From contig JAWIIG010000038.1 of assembly GCA_033557465.1 (NCBI GenBank), positions 1,798,001 through 1,862,000 of the forward strand: a stretch of 64,000 nucleotides of DNA, written 5' to 3'. This document shows positions 53,988 to 63,550 of the stretch, piece by piece. The notes beneath the pieces are model-generated. The model was given only the letters and a program-made list of their open reading frames with translations, did not search any database and was not told where the DNA came from. This stretch comes from Ichthyophis bannanicus (taxonomy: Eukaryota; Chordata; Amphibia; Gymnophiona; Ichthyophiidae). Each line of letters opens with the position of its first letter. The stretch's first letter is position 1. The position numbers were made by a program, and so were the translations under genes.

Positions 53988-55450
53988 GCGTACACTCACA
54001 TCCTCATTCATCCAGACCACAGAAAGTACCTCAGGTTCATTGTGGGAGGCAACCATTATCAGTACAGAGTGCTGCCTTTCGGCCTCACCTCCGCCCCCAG
54101 GGTCTTTACCAAATGTCTGGCAGTGGAGGCGGCCTACCTGAGAAATCAGGATATCTTTGTCTTCCCCTATCTGGATGACTGGCTCATCAGGGGTCAGACG
54201 TGCCAGGAGGCCAGGCAAGCCACCCTCCGAACTATTTCTCTTCTTCAACACCTGGGTTTTGTCATAAATTTCGCAAAGTCCACTTTGCTCCCCTCCCAGA
54301 ACTTGGAGTTCATAGGAGCAAGGCTGGTCTCTGCAGGCAAAGGCTTTCTTGCCAGAAGACAGAGCCCAAAGACTTATAGACTTGGCAAACCAGTTTCTCC
54401 ACAAGCCACTGGTTTCCGCCAGGCTCTGGCTGCGGCTTCTGGGCCACATGGCTTCGACAGTGCATGTGACTCCCAATGCCCGACTCCGTATGAGGCCTGC
54501 ACAGTGGTGCCTCAGGACTCAGTGGACACAGTCCATAGGTCGCCTCAGAGACAGAGTAAGGGTGTCCAGACCATTCCTGAACTCCCTACGCTGGTGGCTG
54601 CACCCCCCCCCCCAATCTACTGCAAGGGGTGCCTTTTCAGATTCCTGGGTTCACAGTGGTGTTGACCACAGATGCCTCTCTGCAGGGCTGGGGAGCACAT
54701 TGTCTGGGCAAGTGCACCCAGGGCCTGTTGTCTCCCTGGGAGGCCACGCAACAGATCAACCTACTAGAACTCCGGGCTATTCGCTTAGCCCTCAAGACTT
54801 TCTCTCAAACCCTGGCTCACCAGTCTGTCTTAGTACAGATGGACAACCAAGTAGCCATGTTTTATGTGAACAAGCAGGGCGGCACTGGGTCCAGGCTCCT
54901 TTGTCAGGAGGCACAGGACCTTTACTTGTTTGTGCTCAAGCACAACATGTTTCTCAAAGCTGTTTACCTCCCTGGCCAGGATAACTGCCTGGCAGACAGG
55001 TTGAGCAGAGTTCTGCAGCCCCACGAATGGCAACTCCACCCATTAGTGGTTCAGAAGATTTTCCTGAAATGGGGACTTGCATCCATAGATCTCTTTTCCA
55101 GTCCCCTGAACAAGCAACTGCCCAGGTTCTGCTCCAGGCACCCGCATCCCATGAGGTGGGCAGCGGATGCTTTTCTGATTTCCTGGTCTCAGGGTCTCCT
55201 ATATGCGTTTCCTCCCACGCCTCTGGTGGCCCGAACCCTGTTCAAGGTTCTAAAGGACAAGGCCTCGGTACTCCTAGTAGCTCCCAGGTGGCCGAGGCAG
55301 CCTTGGTTTCCACTTCTGCTTCAACTGGCAGTGGACCCCCCACTGCCTCTAGGGTTGCAGCCCGACCTTCTCTCTCAGGATCAAGATTCTCTTCTGCACT
55401 CAAATCTCAAATCTCTCAATTTGATGGCCTGGAGGCTGCAAGGGTAGTTT
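53988..55450 (+). pseudogene. DIRS-B reverse transcriptase 3' part, RNase H, methyltransferase-like
   Basis: After the LTR insert the RT resumes with YTHILIHPDHRKYLRF, LPFGLTSAPRVFTKCLAVEA (motif B) and FPYLDDWLI (motif C). A frameshift lies near 54335 and another at a C run near 54603-54612. RNase H then reads TTDASLQGWGAHCLGKC, INLLELRAIRLAL, VQMDNQVAMFYVNKQGG and PGQDNCLADRLSRVL, with all acidic residues. The C-terminal domain has SIDLFSSPLNKQLPRFCSRH, ADAFLISWSQGLLYAFPP and VLLVAPRWPRQPWFPLLLQL, ending at LMAWRLQG. The FPP in place of the Asn-Pro-Pro of active N6-adenine methyltransferases makes that activity doubtful. Confidence 0.85.
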
Positions 55451-56483
55451 TGGCTCCCTGGGGCCTACCTCCAGAAGTTGAAGAGGTCGTCCTGGCCTCT
55501 AGGAAGCAATCCACTAGAAAAACCTATGCCCTGAAATGGAAAAGATTTTCTGTGTGGTGTCAGCTGCGTACAGAAGATCCTTTCTCCTGTGCTGTACCAG
55601 TATTGCTTCAGTACCTGCTGCACTTGTCCAATCAGGGCCTTAAGTCCAATTCTGTTCGGGTCCACCTCTCAGCTCTGGCAGCTCACCACTCTCTGGTGGA
55701 AGGACTCTCTCTGTCGGTTCACCCCTTGGTGTCCCGGTTCCTCAGGGGTTTGCTCTTGCTCAAGCCTCCTGTCCGTCCTCCAGCCCGAGTGGGAGTTGAA
55801 TGTGGTCTTGCAACAACTGACTCGCGCACCTTTTGAGCCGATGGCTACTTGTCCTCTCCGCTTCCTTTCCTGGAAGACACTCTTCCTGGTAGCCTTAACT
55901 TCGGCCAGACGAGTGAGTGAGCTTCAGGCCCTGGTCTGTGACAGGCCTTACACCCGATTCTATAGGAACAGGGTAGTCCTTAGGACTCATCCAAAGTTTC
56001 TCCCAAAAGTTGTCTCCTCTTTCCACCTCAACCAGGAGGTGGTTCTTCCAACATTCTTCCCTAGGCTTCATGCAAGCCAGGCTGAAGCGGTCCTGCATAC
56101 CCTGGACTGTAGGAGGGCCTTATCCTTCTACCTTGACCGTACGGAGGGACATAGAAGGGCTACTCAGCTCTTCATATCTTTTTGACCCTAATAATTTGGG
56201 GTTAGCTGTGTCCAAGCGTACCTTGTCCATATGGGTGGCTGACTGTATCACCTGGGCTTACAAGGCGGCTGACCTTCCCTTGCAGGGTCGGGTCATGGCC
56301 CACCGTGTAAGGGCTATGGCTGCCTCAGTAGCTCATCTCCGCTCTGTACCGTTGGCAGACATCTGCAGAGCTGCAACTTGGTCCTCAAGCCAGATTTTTG
56401 CGGCCCATTACTGCCTGAATAGGGAGTCCCGTAGGGACAGTGCTTTTGGCCAGGCAGTACTCCGGAATCTCTTTGAGGTTTAG
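55330..56483 (+). pseudogene. DIRS-B tyrosine recombinase
   Basis: The gene overlaps the end of the polyprotein. It reads SRFSSALKSQISQFDGLEAA, RKQSTRKTYALKWKRFSVWC and SNSVRVHLSALAAHHSLVEG in the frame ending at 55836. After a shift near 55795 it reads LVALTSARRVSELQAL (first catalytic Arg) and THPKFLPKVVSSFHLNQEVV. After another shift near 56183 it reads HRVRAMAASVAHLRSV (His-x-x-Arg) and ICRAATWSSSQIFAAHYCL with the Tyr, ending GQAVLRNLFEV at 56483. All catalytic positions are kept although the frame is broken twice. Confidence 0.86.
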
Positions 56484-56613
56484 GCAACTCCTGCCCTCCA
56501 GCCCTCCGTTGGGCTACCGGTGGAGGTTCTTTCAGTGCAAAGCCTTTCTTTGATGCTGGGACTAGAGGGAGTTCTCTTGTTCAGCCTGGGTTCCTGGTAG
56601 CCCAGAGCTAGGG

Positions 56614-56718
56614 AGTCACCCATATGTGAGAACTGACTTCCTGCTTGGTCCTGGAGAAAGAGTAGTTACTCACCTGTAACAGGTGTTCTCCAGGAGCAGC
56701 GGGAATCAGTCCTCACAA
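56614..56718 (+). repeat. Internal complementary region of DIRS-B
   Basis: CACCCATATGTGAGAACTGA to CTGGAGAAA complements the left tip. GAGTAGTTACTCACCTGTAA to CAGTCCTCACAA complements the right tip. Confidence 0.88.
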
Positions 56719-56800
56719 CCCTCCCTCCTCCCCTGGGAGTTGCAGTTGTATATAGTTCATTTTTACATTTTTTGTGTGCTGTTTTTTAGCTATGTCATTT

Positions 56801-56983
56801 GACTGAGCAATATGGCACCTTTAGGTGGGAAGGGGACCGCGCATGCGTGCAGTATTCCCAAAGGCTTTCTTAGAAAGCTGGGGAAATGCTCCGCAGGGGC
56901 TCCATCGACGTTGATGTCACCCATATGTGAGGACTGATTCCTGCTGCTCCTGGAGAACACCTGTTACAGGTGAGTAACTACTC
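56801..56983 (+). repeat. Right inverted terminal repeat of DIRS-B
   Basis: Reverse complement of the left repeat, with the additional tip CACCTGTTACAGGTGAGTAA. The outward CAGGTGAGT donor match is at 56967-56975. Confidence 0.88.
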
Positions 56984-57996
56984 TTTCTTACTTTTGTTAT
57001 AACAGCTACAACTTTGTCGTTTGTTTTTGTCTTTATTTGCACTTGCACCTACTCTAGCCGCCTTGCTGGGCAGACTAGATGGACATGCTGATGTTTATCT
57101 GCCATCATATACTATGTTGCTATATTAAATACAGTGGTGTGAGGAGTCAAGAACTGTATAATAAATTGTCTATTGTATGTGTTTCATCAACATATTGTCA
57201 AAAAGCTAATACTAAAAGTATACCAAACAAAAAACAAAAAACCCCCACTCTATCAAAATAATACCCAAAACAAAAATAGAGTGAAAATAGTGTGAGCAAA
57301 ACAAAAATGTGTAATGTTTTTTTGTCGGAAGGCAGCCCGGAGGATCAAACTACCCTCTTGAAGCTGTAACTTCCATTTTATTCAGTTTATAATTAACCCT
57401 ATGAAATTATATGCTTAAGGGTTAAAATTAAGGTAAAACCACCACAAAAGGTGTCACCTCAGCCAAAAACCACATATGATTTAAAATGCAGTACAAAACA
57501 AAAAAGAAAAAAAAAACAAAAAGAAAAAAAACAAAAACGTGGTACTTATCCAAACAGCCGTTCCCCGTCAATGCATATATCCTTCCAGGGGAGACCGACA
57601 GCGACCACAGAAGTTCCAAGTCTTTGTCCAAGGAACATCAACAATAAATGTTGAAGCAGCAGTAAATATCAAAGGACACAGTACTGCGTTTCGGGCGAAT
57701 GCAAGATTTCTCGCGCCCTGTATCAACGCTCTAAAAAACTGCCATGAAAGTGAAACCACAGCGTCTTCTGTCTCTCCAAGACGCCGGCGCATGCTCATTG
57801 ATGATCAAAAGCCCAAGAAGCAAATTAAATAGCTAGGGTGGAGCAATAGCCATGAAGTAAACTATTGCATGGTAAAACTGTTTTTCCGCAGCCCAAAGTT
57901 AAAAACCAAAAAATGGAGGAATCCAAAAAAGAAAACCAACAACCAAAAAATGAAAAATGAAATTCAAACATTCGATTTAAAAGTGAAACGCAAGCT

Positions 57997-59220
57997 TTAA
58001 AGAATGCTGACCCAGTCCAATTCTCTATTCAAACCCAAAGGTTCAACGGTGTTCCATGTAAAGATCCACTTCTGTTCAAGACGCTGCAAAGAGTGTACAC
58101 GGTCCCCTCCTCGTGGGTGCTCCGGGACCATGTCCAGCACTCTCCAAGTAAAGTCCGTAAATTTATGACCCAAATCCAAACTATGTTGTACAATCGGGGC
58201 GGTGAGAACCGAAGTCCTAAGTCTTGAAGCATGCTCTGTCAAACGAAGCTTGACAGGACGAATCGTACGCCCGATGTATAAGAGGTTGCAAGGGCAAACC
58301 AACACATATACTACAAAAGACGTGGAACAGGTAGTATGCCAATGAGCCTCATGGACCAAAGTAGAATTCGGCACCTGCCAATGCTTTCCTGTTATGGTTT
58401 GAAAACAAAAATTACAGGAATCGCACGGGAAATGTCCCAATTCCAAAGATGTATCATAAGATCTTCTATCCTTAGGTGAGAGAGTGGGCCCCACATAATC
58501 ACAAACATTTGAGCCCCTGGAGTGTACAACCCTCAAATTTCCTCTAAAACAAGGGTGTAGTTGTAATACATGCCAATGTTTAAGTAAGATCTTTTTTATA
58601 GACTCAGTGTGTGACATAAATGGGAGAACCGCCACCAATGGTTCACTAGAGGTGGCAGTAGATTGGTCACTATTCGAACCCGATGTATAAGGAGGAAATA
58701 ACCAATCCCTATGGATATATCTCGCTCTTAAAAAGGCTTGTTTAATAACTTTTTTGGGGTATCCACGCTGGGTAAGACGTATTGAGAGGTCCTGGGCATG
58801 TCGAAGAAACTCCGGAAGATCAGAACATATCCGTCGAATCCTGAGAAATTGGCCAAAGGGCAAACCCTTCTTCAAAGGCAAAGGATGGAAACTGGCAAAA
58901 TTAAGCAACATATTCCGTTGTACTGGTTTTCTAAATAATGTGGTATGAAAAGAAGTTAAATGCTTGACCACCAATATATCAAGAAATTCCAATCGACTCA
59001 AATGGTGGTGCATAATAAAAGATAAATTTGATCTTAAATTATTGAGCCAATGAAAGAACAACTGTAAATTGTCCTCAGTATCAGTCCATAGGAAAAAGAT
59101 GTCATCCAAAAACCGGACCCATAAGTGGATGTTTTCAAACCATGGTGATGGATAAACTAAAGATTGTTCAAAGTCTGCCATGTACAAAGTAGCCACAGAG
59201 GGAGCCACTGTGGCCCCCAT
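57997..59220 (-). pseudogene. Penelope-like reverse transcriptase C-terminus with GIY-YIG endonuclease
   Basis: The 407-codon frame is uninterrupted. It opens within the conserved GIAMGATVAPSVATLYM region of Penelope reverse transcriptases; the codons for GIA lie just upstream of the ATG. WVRFLDDIFFLW follows, with the catalytic Asp pair. Later come LPFGQFLRIRRICSD, RLTQRGYPKKVIKQAF and a Cys-rich CDSCNFCF segment. The GIY-YIG nuclease reads FVVYVLVCPCNLLYIGRT and KLRLTEHASRLR, ending in LEQKWIFTWNTVEPLGLNRE. The N-terminal RT motifs are missing because this copy is truncated at 59233. It encodes an intact endonuclease but cannot be an autonomous polymerase. Confidence 0.87.
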
Positions 59221-59233
59221 GGCTATCCCCCGT

Positions 59234-60054
59234 ACTCTTTGCAGCGTCTTGAACAGAAGTGGATCTTTACATGGAACACCGTTGAACCTTTGGGTTTGAA
59301 TAGAGAATTGGACTGGGTCAGCATTCTTTAAAGCTTGCGTTTCATTTTTAAATCGAATGTTTGAATTTCATTTTTCATTTTTTGGTTGTTGGTTTTCTTT
59401 TTTGGATTCCTCCATTTTTGGTTTTTAACTTTGGGCTTCGGAAAAACAGTTTTACCATGCAATAGTTTACTTCATGGCTATTGCTCCACCCTAGCTATTT
59501 AATTTGCTTCTTGGGCTTTTGATCATCAATGAGCATGCGCCGGCGTCTTGGAGAGACAGAAGACGCTGTGGTTTCACTTTCATGGCAGTTTTTTAGAGCG
59601 TTGATACAGGGCGCGAGAAATCTTGCATTCGCCCGAAACGCAGTACTGTGTCCTTTGATATTTACTGCTGCTTCAACATTTATTGTTGATGTTCCTTGGA
59701 CAAAGACTTGGTACTTCCGTGGTCGCTGTCGGTCTCCCCTGGAAGGATATTTGCATTGACGGGGAACGGCTGTTTGGATAAGTACCACGTTTTTTTTTGT
59801 TTTTGTTTTTTTTCATTTTTGTTTTGTACTGCATTTTAAATCATATGTGGTTTTTGGCTGAGGTGACACCTTTTGTGGTGGTTTTACCTTAATTTTAACC
59901 CTTAAGCATATAATTTCATAGGGTTAATTATAAACTGAATAAAATGGAAGTTACAGCTTCAAGAGGGTAGTTTGATCCTCCGGGCTGCCTTCCGACAAAA
60001 AAACATTACACATTTTTGTTTTGCTCACACTATTTTCACTCTATTTTTGTTTTG
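59234..60054 (+). repeat. Second, inverted Penelope copy (3' end only)
   Basis: Starts at ACTCTTTGCAGCGTCTTGAA within the codons for the nuclease C-terminus and runs through the 3' region to CTCTATTTTTGTTTTG. It is the reverse complement of 57264-58091, nearly identical by eye. Confidence 0.85.
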
Positions 60055-60069
60055 AATACTAAAAGTATA

Positions 60070-60501
60070 GCATGATAATGTAGCTCAGTAAAGTAGAAGA
60101 AAATATTATTGAAACCAATATTCCAAAAGCATGTTGCATTATAATAATCTCTCTTATTTATCTTTCTTGTCCATCATCTTTTAGGTCAATAGTCAGCTGC
60201 ACTTACGCTGAGCATCTGCTATCCAGATAAGTGCCACTGACCAAAATATCCAGAGGCACTAACTGGGTGGTACTGTTGAATATCCTTACAGCACTGGCAT
60301 GGTCTATGGTGGGGAGGGGGGAGGCAGTGGCAGAGTGGCACATTATCCGGATAGCAGTGGTATTCAGTGCTGCTATCCGAATAACTATCCACATGACTTA
60401 GGACAATAAAAAGACTGTCCTAAGGTATCTGGATATCAGTCTGCATAGTGGTGCTGAATATGGTTGCTATCTGGATAGCACCAGCACTTGACTACTCTAG
60501 A
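60070..60501. other. Unassigned sequence with repeated TATCCGGATA-like motifs
   Basis: Motifs close to CTATCCGGATA or TATCTGGATA recur at about 60217, 60350, 60373, 60426 and 60468, with related text after the SINE at 60791-60850. It may be a non-coding transposon family disrupted by the SINE. Confidence 0.4.
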
Positions 60502-60509
60502 CAGATATT

Positions 60510-60790
60510 TTTATTTATTTATTTATTTAGCTGTATTTATATCCCGCTTTTCACCGGGTCAAAGCGGTCAATTGGGGGATACATTTAACACGAGGGGATA
60601 TGAGACACATACACTAATACTTACAGGGAACATGGGCAGTGGAGGGTTAAGTGGCTTGTCCAAGACCTCAAGGAGTGCCTAGGACTAGAAATCCCAGTCC
60701 CTCCGGCATGAGATTGCTGTCCCCAGGTGGGACTTGAACCCCCGGCCCTCTGGCCTGAAGTACCTTGTCCTAACCACTAGACCACTCCTC
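60510..60790 (-). mobile_element. Complete CORE-SINE with target duplication
   Basis: The 8-bp duplication CAGATATT at 60502-60509 and 60791-60798 flanks it. On the minus strand it has an A box (complement of 60774-60784), a B box (complement of 60730-60740), the core GACCTTGAGGTC-side region with TTGGACAAGCCACTTAACC, and a tail with AAAGCGGGATATAAAT and an AAATA microsatellite. The tail is a variant of those at 5371-5716 and 10636-10847. Confidence 0.8.
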
Positions 60791-60890
60791 CAGATATTCA
60801 GCGTTGGCCCCTATCCTAAGAACACCGACCGCTGTGGCTGAATATTGACCCAGTAATTCTCATATGATAGGGAGCATATTTATTCTATCT

Positions 60891-61079
60891 CTATTCCTTT
60901 GGAGGTATGGCCTCAACAATTCGATGTAATACTTTAGATGAGATTTCACTAATGATCTGTACAGAGGCATCATTAATTCCTTTTTTTCTACTGATTAGAC
61001 TTTTCCCTATGCACCTTAGCATTTTTCTGATTCCAGTAATTAAAATACTGTCCGGAAAACAATGGGTAAGCTGTTTCAC
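60891..61079 (-). pseudogene. CR1 reverse transcriptase scrap
   Basis: The minus-strand frame has ITGIRKMLRCIGKSLISRKK and a following VLHRIVEAIPPKE. These align with the KARKMLRCIGRG segment of the CR1 fragment at 7318-7722. Only about 60 codons remain. Confidence 0.5.
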
Positions 61080-61099
61080 TTGTGTTCATGACTGTATAT

Positions 61100-62458
61100 A
61101 TCGGAAAACATGTCCAGTCAATTAATTTTATTCAACAGTACAAATACCTAATTATTTTAGGAAGAATAATACGTATTTCTTTGAGCATTTTCTTTCATGC
61201 AATAATATGTTATGTGGTTGTACTTGAGAAGAAAATAGGGATCAGAAACATGCATGTACAGAAATGTAATCAACATGAAATCAGATGTCACAGGTTTATC
61301 TAAATATGTTAGCACTGAGAAAGGTAGCAATTTGATTGATTACCATTCCAAGCAGAATATCTTACTATAATCCAAAAGAAAATATGCCTCATAATATTTT
61401 CTTTTCCCATTTGGGGCTATGCCATACTCTTGGATATTCAGTAACATTAAAATATAAAGTCTTGCCTTGTTATTATAGAAGATATGAGGTAATAAAGTAT
61501 GTGATGGGTAGATATCTTATCTCTTACAAATAGTAAAACTTGCCAATATGCTGTTAGTGAAGTCAAACACCAGAAGGCATAGGAATCTTTAAAAATAATA
61601 TTTCTTTTCTATGTGTGTGTGTGTGCATTTTTTTCATTGTTCCCTACTTATGCCTGGCTATCAGGTATCTAGATATGCAGTAAGTCTGAGACAGAATATG
61701 CCACAGCTCTGACAGTAAATGATGTTGAAGAAACAAATATACAGAATTTTTCCCAAAAGTTAAAAATATATTTGCTTTATGACCTGTTTAATCTACACCA
61801 GAATGGAAGCTTTTATCTAATGTGCTGAATGAATTCAAACTGACAACCTTCAGCTGAAACTTCTTGGGTGAGTTACTGTTTAGTGACTTTTCAAAAGTTT
61901 CTGTATAAGACGTGTCCACTTGGTATGCAGATTAAGAAAATAATATTTACAAATGCAGTTGAATTGCTCAAATATACTACACTTTTACTTCCCTATAAAA
62001 ATATTTCCAAGACATTTCGAGAACTTGCTTTCTGTTTAGGAGAACCTTGTATTTTTGTCTGTTTTTGTAATGTAGAATTCTCGTAACCCTATTGGTCCTG
62101 GAAATTTTATAGATTGCACCTTATCTATAAACCACATATAACCCTTCCTCAGATGAGATGGGACTCTGAAGAAGTGACCCATGTTGGTCCTTTAAAAGAT
62201 ATCACAGCTTACAAAGATAATTGTTTAAAACTCTCGAGTGCTATTGGTCAATTATTGTAGAGACAGAAAATATAGCTGCTCTACTTTCAGGATAAAATTC
62301 ACCCAACTTTATGACTGAAAAAGACTCTCATAAACATGTATGCCCATTTCAGTGAATGAAAATATCACAATCGTTGTTTAAAAGGATATGGTTTAGAAAG
62401 ACTGAATATTTTCAGAAAGCAAAATAAGCCCCTTTTACATCAGCCCCCTCATCTGAAC
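61100..62458. other. Unassigned AT-rich sequence
   Basis: No gene or repeat family recognised. A short TG microsatellite lies at about 61612-61624. Confidence 0.5.
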
Positions 62459-62868
62459 TTTCTCCAGGACCAAGCAGGAAGTCAGTCCTCACATATGGGT
62501 GTCATCGGCGCCGATGAAGCCCCAGCGGAGCATTTCCCCAGCTTTCTATGAAAGCCTTTGGGAATGCAGGCACGCATGCGCGGTTCCCTTCCCGCCTAAA
62601 GGTGCCATCTTACCTCAGTCTCTTTTTTTCCGAGAAGCCCACCGGATGTGAGTCCTGTCCTCCCGGTTAAAAGTAGATTTGTTTTGGCGATTATCGCTAT
62701 TTTTTCCCCGGTTCGACGCCGGTTCCCCTCCCGCCGGGTTCGGTACACCGGTATCGAGCTTGATTCTTCTTTTTCGGTTTTTGCCCTTCGTGGCTGGCGT
62801 TCGCGCCCTTTTTTCCATTTTCCCTGGAAGGCCGGTCCTTTGACCTCGCGGAGACTCTTTGTTCCCCG

Positions 62869-63550
62869 ATGGCTTCCAGTGGTTTTAAAAAGTGTGATCG
62901 GTGTAAGAAATTAATGTCTCTCACCGACACACACGACTGCTGCCTTCGGTGCCTCGGTCCTGATCACGACCCTAAGTCGTGTGGGCCATGTGGGAAGATG
63001 TCTTCCAAGGCACTCCGAAGTCGCCAGCAGCAGAAAGAAAGGCTTTTCTTGGACTCAGCCTCCGGCTGGGCCCGGACCTTGTCTGAGGCCTCGACATCTC
63101 GGGATTCCGATCCCGAGCGCCGTCGAAGCTCCTCGGACAGGGGGTCCCCCGACCGGGAATGGAAGAGGAAGAAGCGGCTTGCGAGGGTGTCGTCGTCGGA
63201 GGTCCCTGGCTCCTTGAGGGCCAGGTCTAAGACCCCCGACCGTCGCCCCGGGCCCGTGGAACAAGAGAAGCCTGCCAAAGTTCCTCGCATGGAGCCGGAG
63301 TCTTCTGGACACGTAAGCCCTGTAGTCCTCGAGGACTCTCCTCCCAGAGAGCCGCCGCCGGGGCCCGAGTCGCTGGCTGCTGCGTCTCCCGAGCTGCGTC
63401 TCAGGATGACAGCCTTGGAGAGCAGACCTGTCTGCCTTCATGGAGCAGCAGCGGGCACTGATGGCCAGCCTGTCTGGAGCATCTGCCCCGACCACTGGGA
63501 CATCGACTTCGAAGTCGACCCCAGAGACCGAGCCGATACTCGAGTCCATC
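62869..63550 (+). pseudogene. DIRS-C gag-like protein, N-terminal half
   Basis: From the ATG at 62869 it shares GFKKCDRCKKLMSLTDTHD, HDCCLRCLGPDHD and CGPCGKMSSKALRSRQQQ with the other two copies. A single-base shift near 63424 changes frame; the correct continuation, AFMEQQ-like then MASLSGASAPTTGTSTSKS, lies in another frame to 63550. The L2 insertion then cuts the gene after the codons for ILES. The open frame continuing to 63639 is L2 tail, not gag. Conservation of the Cys/His pattern in three copies supports a real zinc-binding domain. Confidence 0.82.

Larger units (their letters stand above)
49766..56983 (+). mobile_element. DIRS retrotransposon DIRS-B, interrupted by an LTR-like element
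   Basis: Same family and orientation as DIRS-A. The ends are inverted repeats at 49766-49922 and 56801-56983, with the internal complementary region at 56614-56718. The order is gag, RT/RNase H/methyltransferase-like, recombinase. Subtracting the 1,456-bp insert and its 4-bp duplication leaves about 5.76 kb, close to DIRS-A. The left repeat keeps the segment GACATCGACGTCGATGGAGC that DIRS-A lost. No flanking duplication is present. Confidence 0.9.
57223..60054. mobile_element. Penelope-like element: two head-to-head 5'-truncated copies
   Basis: A 15-bp duplication AATACTAAAAGTATA at 57208-57222 and 60055-60069 brackets the whole unit. The left copy (57223-59233) lies on the minus strand and retains a truncated reverse transcriptase plus the GIY-YIG endonuclease. 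The right copy (59234-60054) is on the plus strand and starts within the last part of the same gene. Together they create inverted repeats of about 800 bases (57264-58091 and 59234-60054). Penelope-like elements are known for inverted or tandem partial copies. A single pair of duplications implies joint integration. Confidence 0.85.

Noticed and set aside
52003..56483. A functional DIRS-B element
   Set aside because: Gag has stops, the RT is split by a 1.46-kb insert, and both the RNase H and recombinase frames are shifted.
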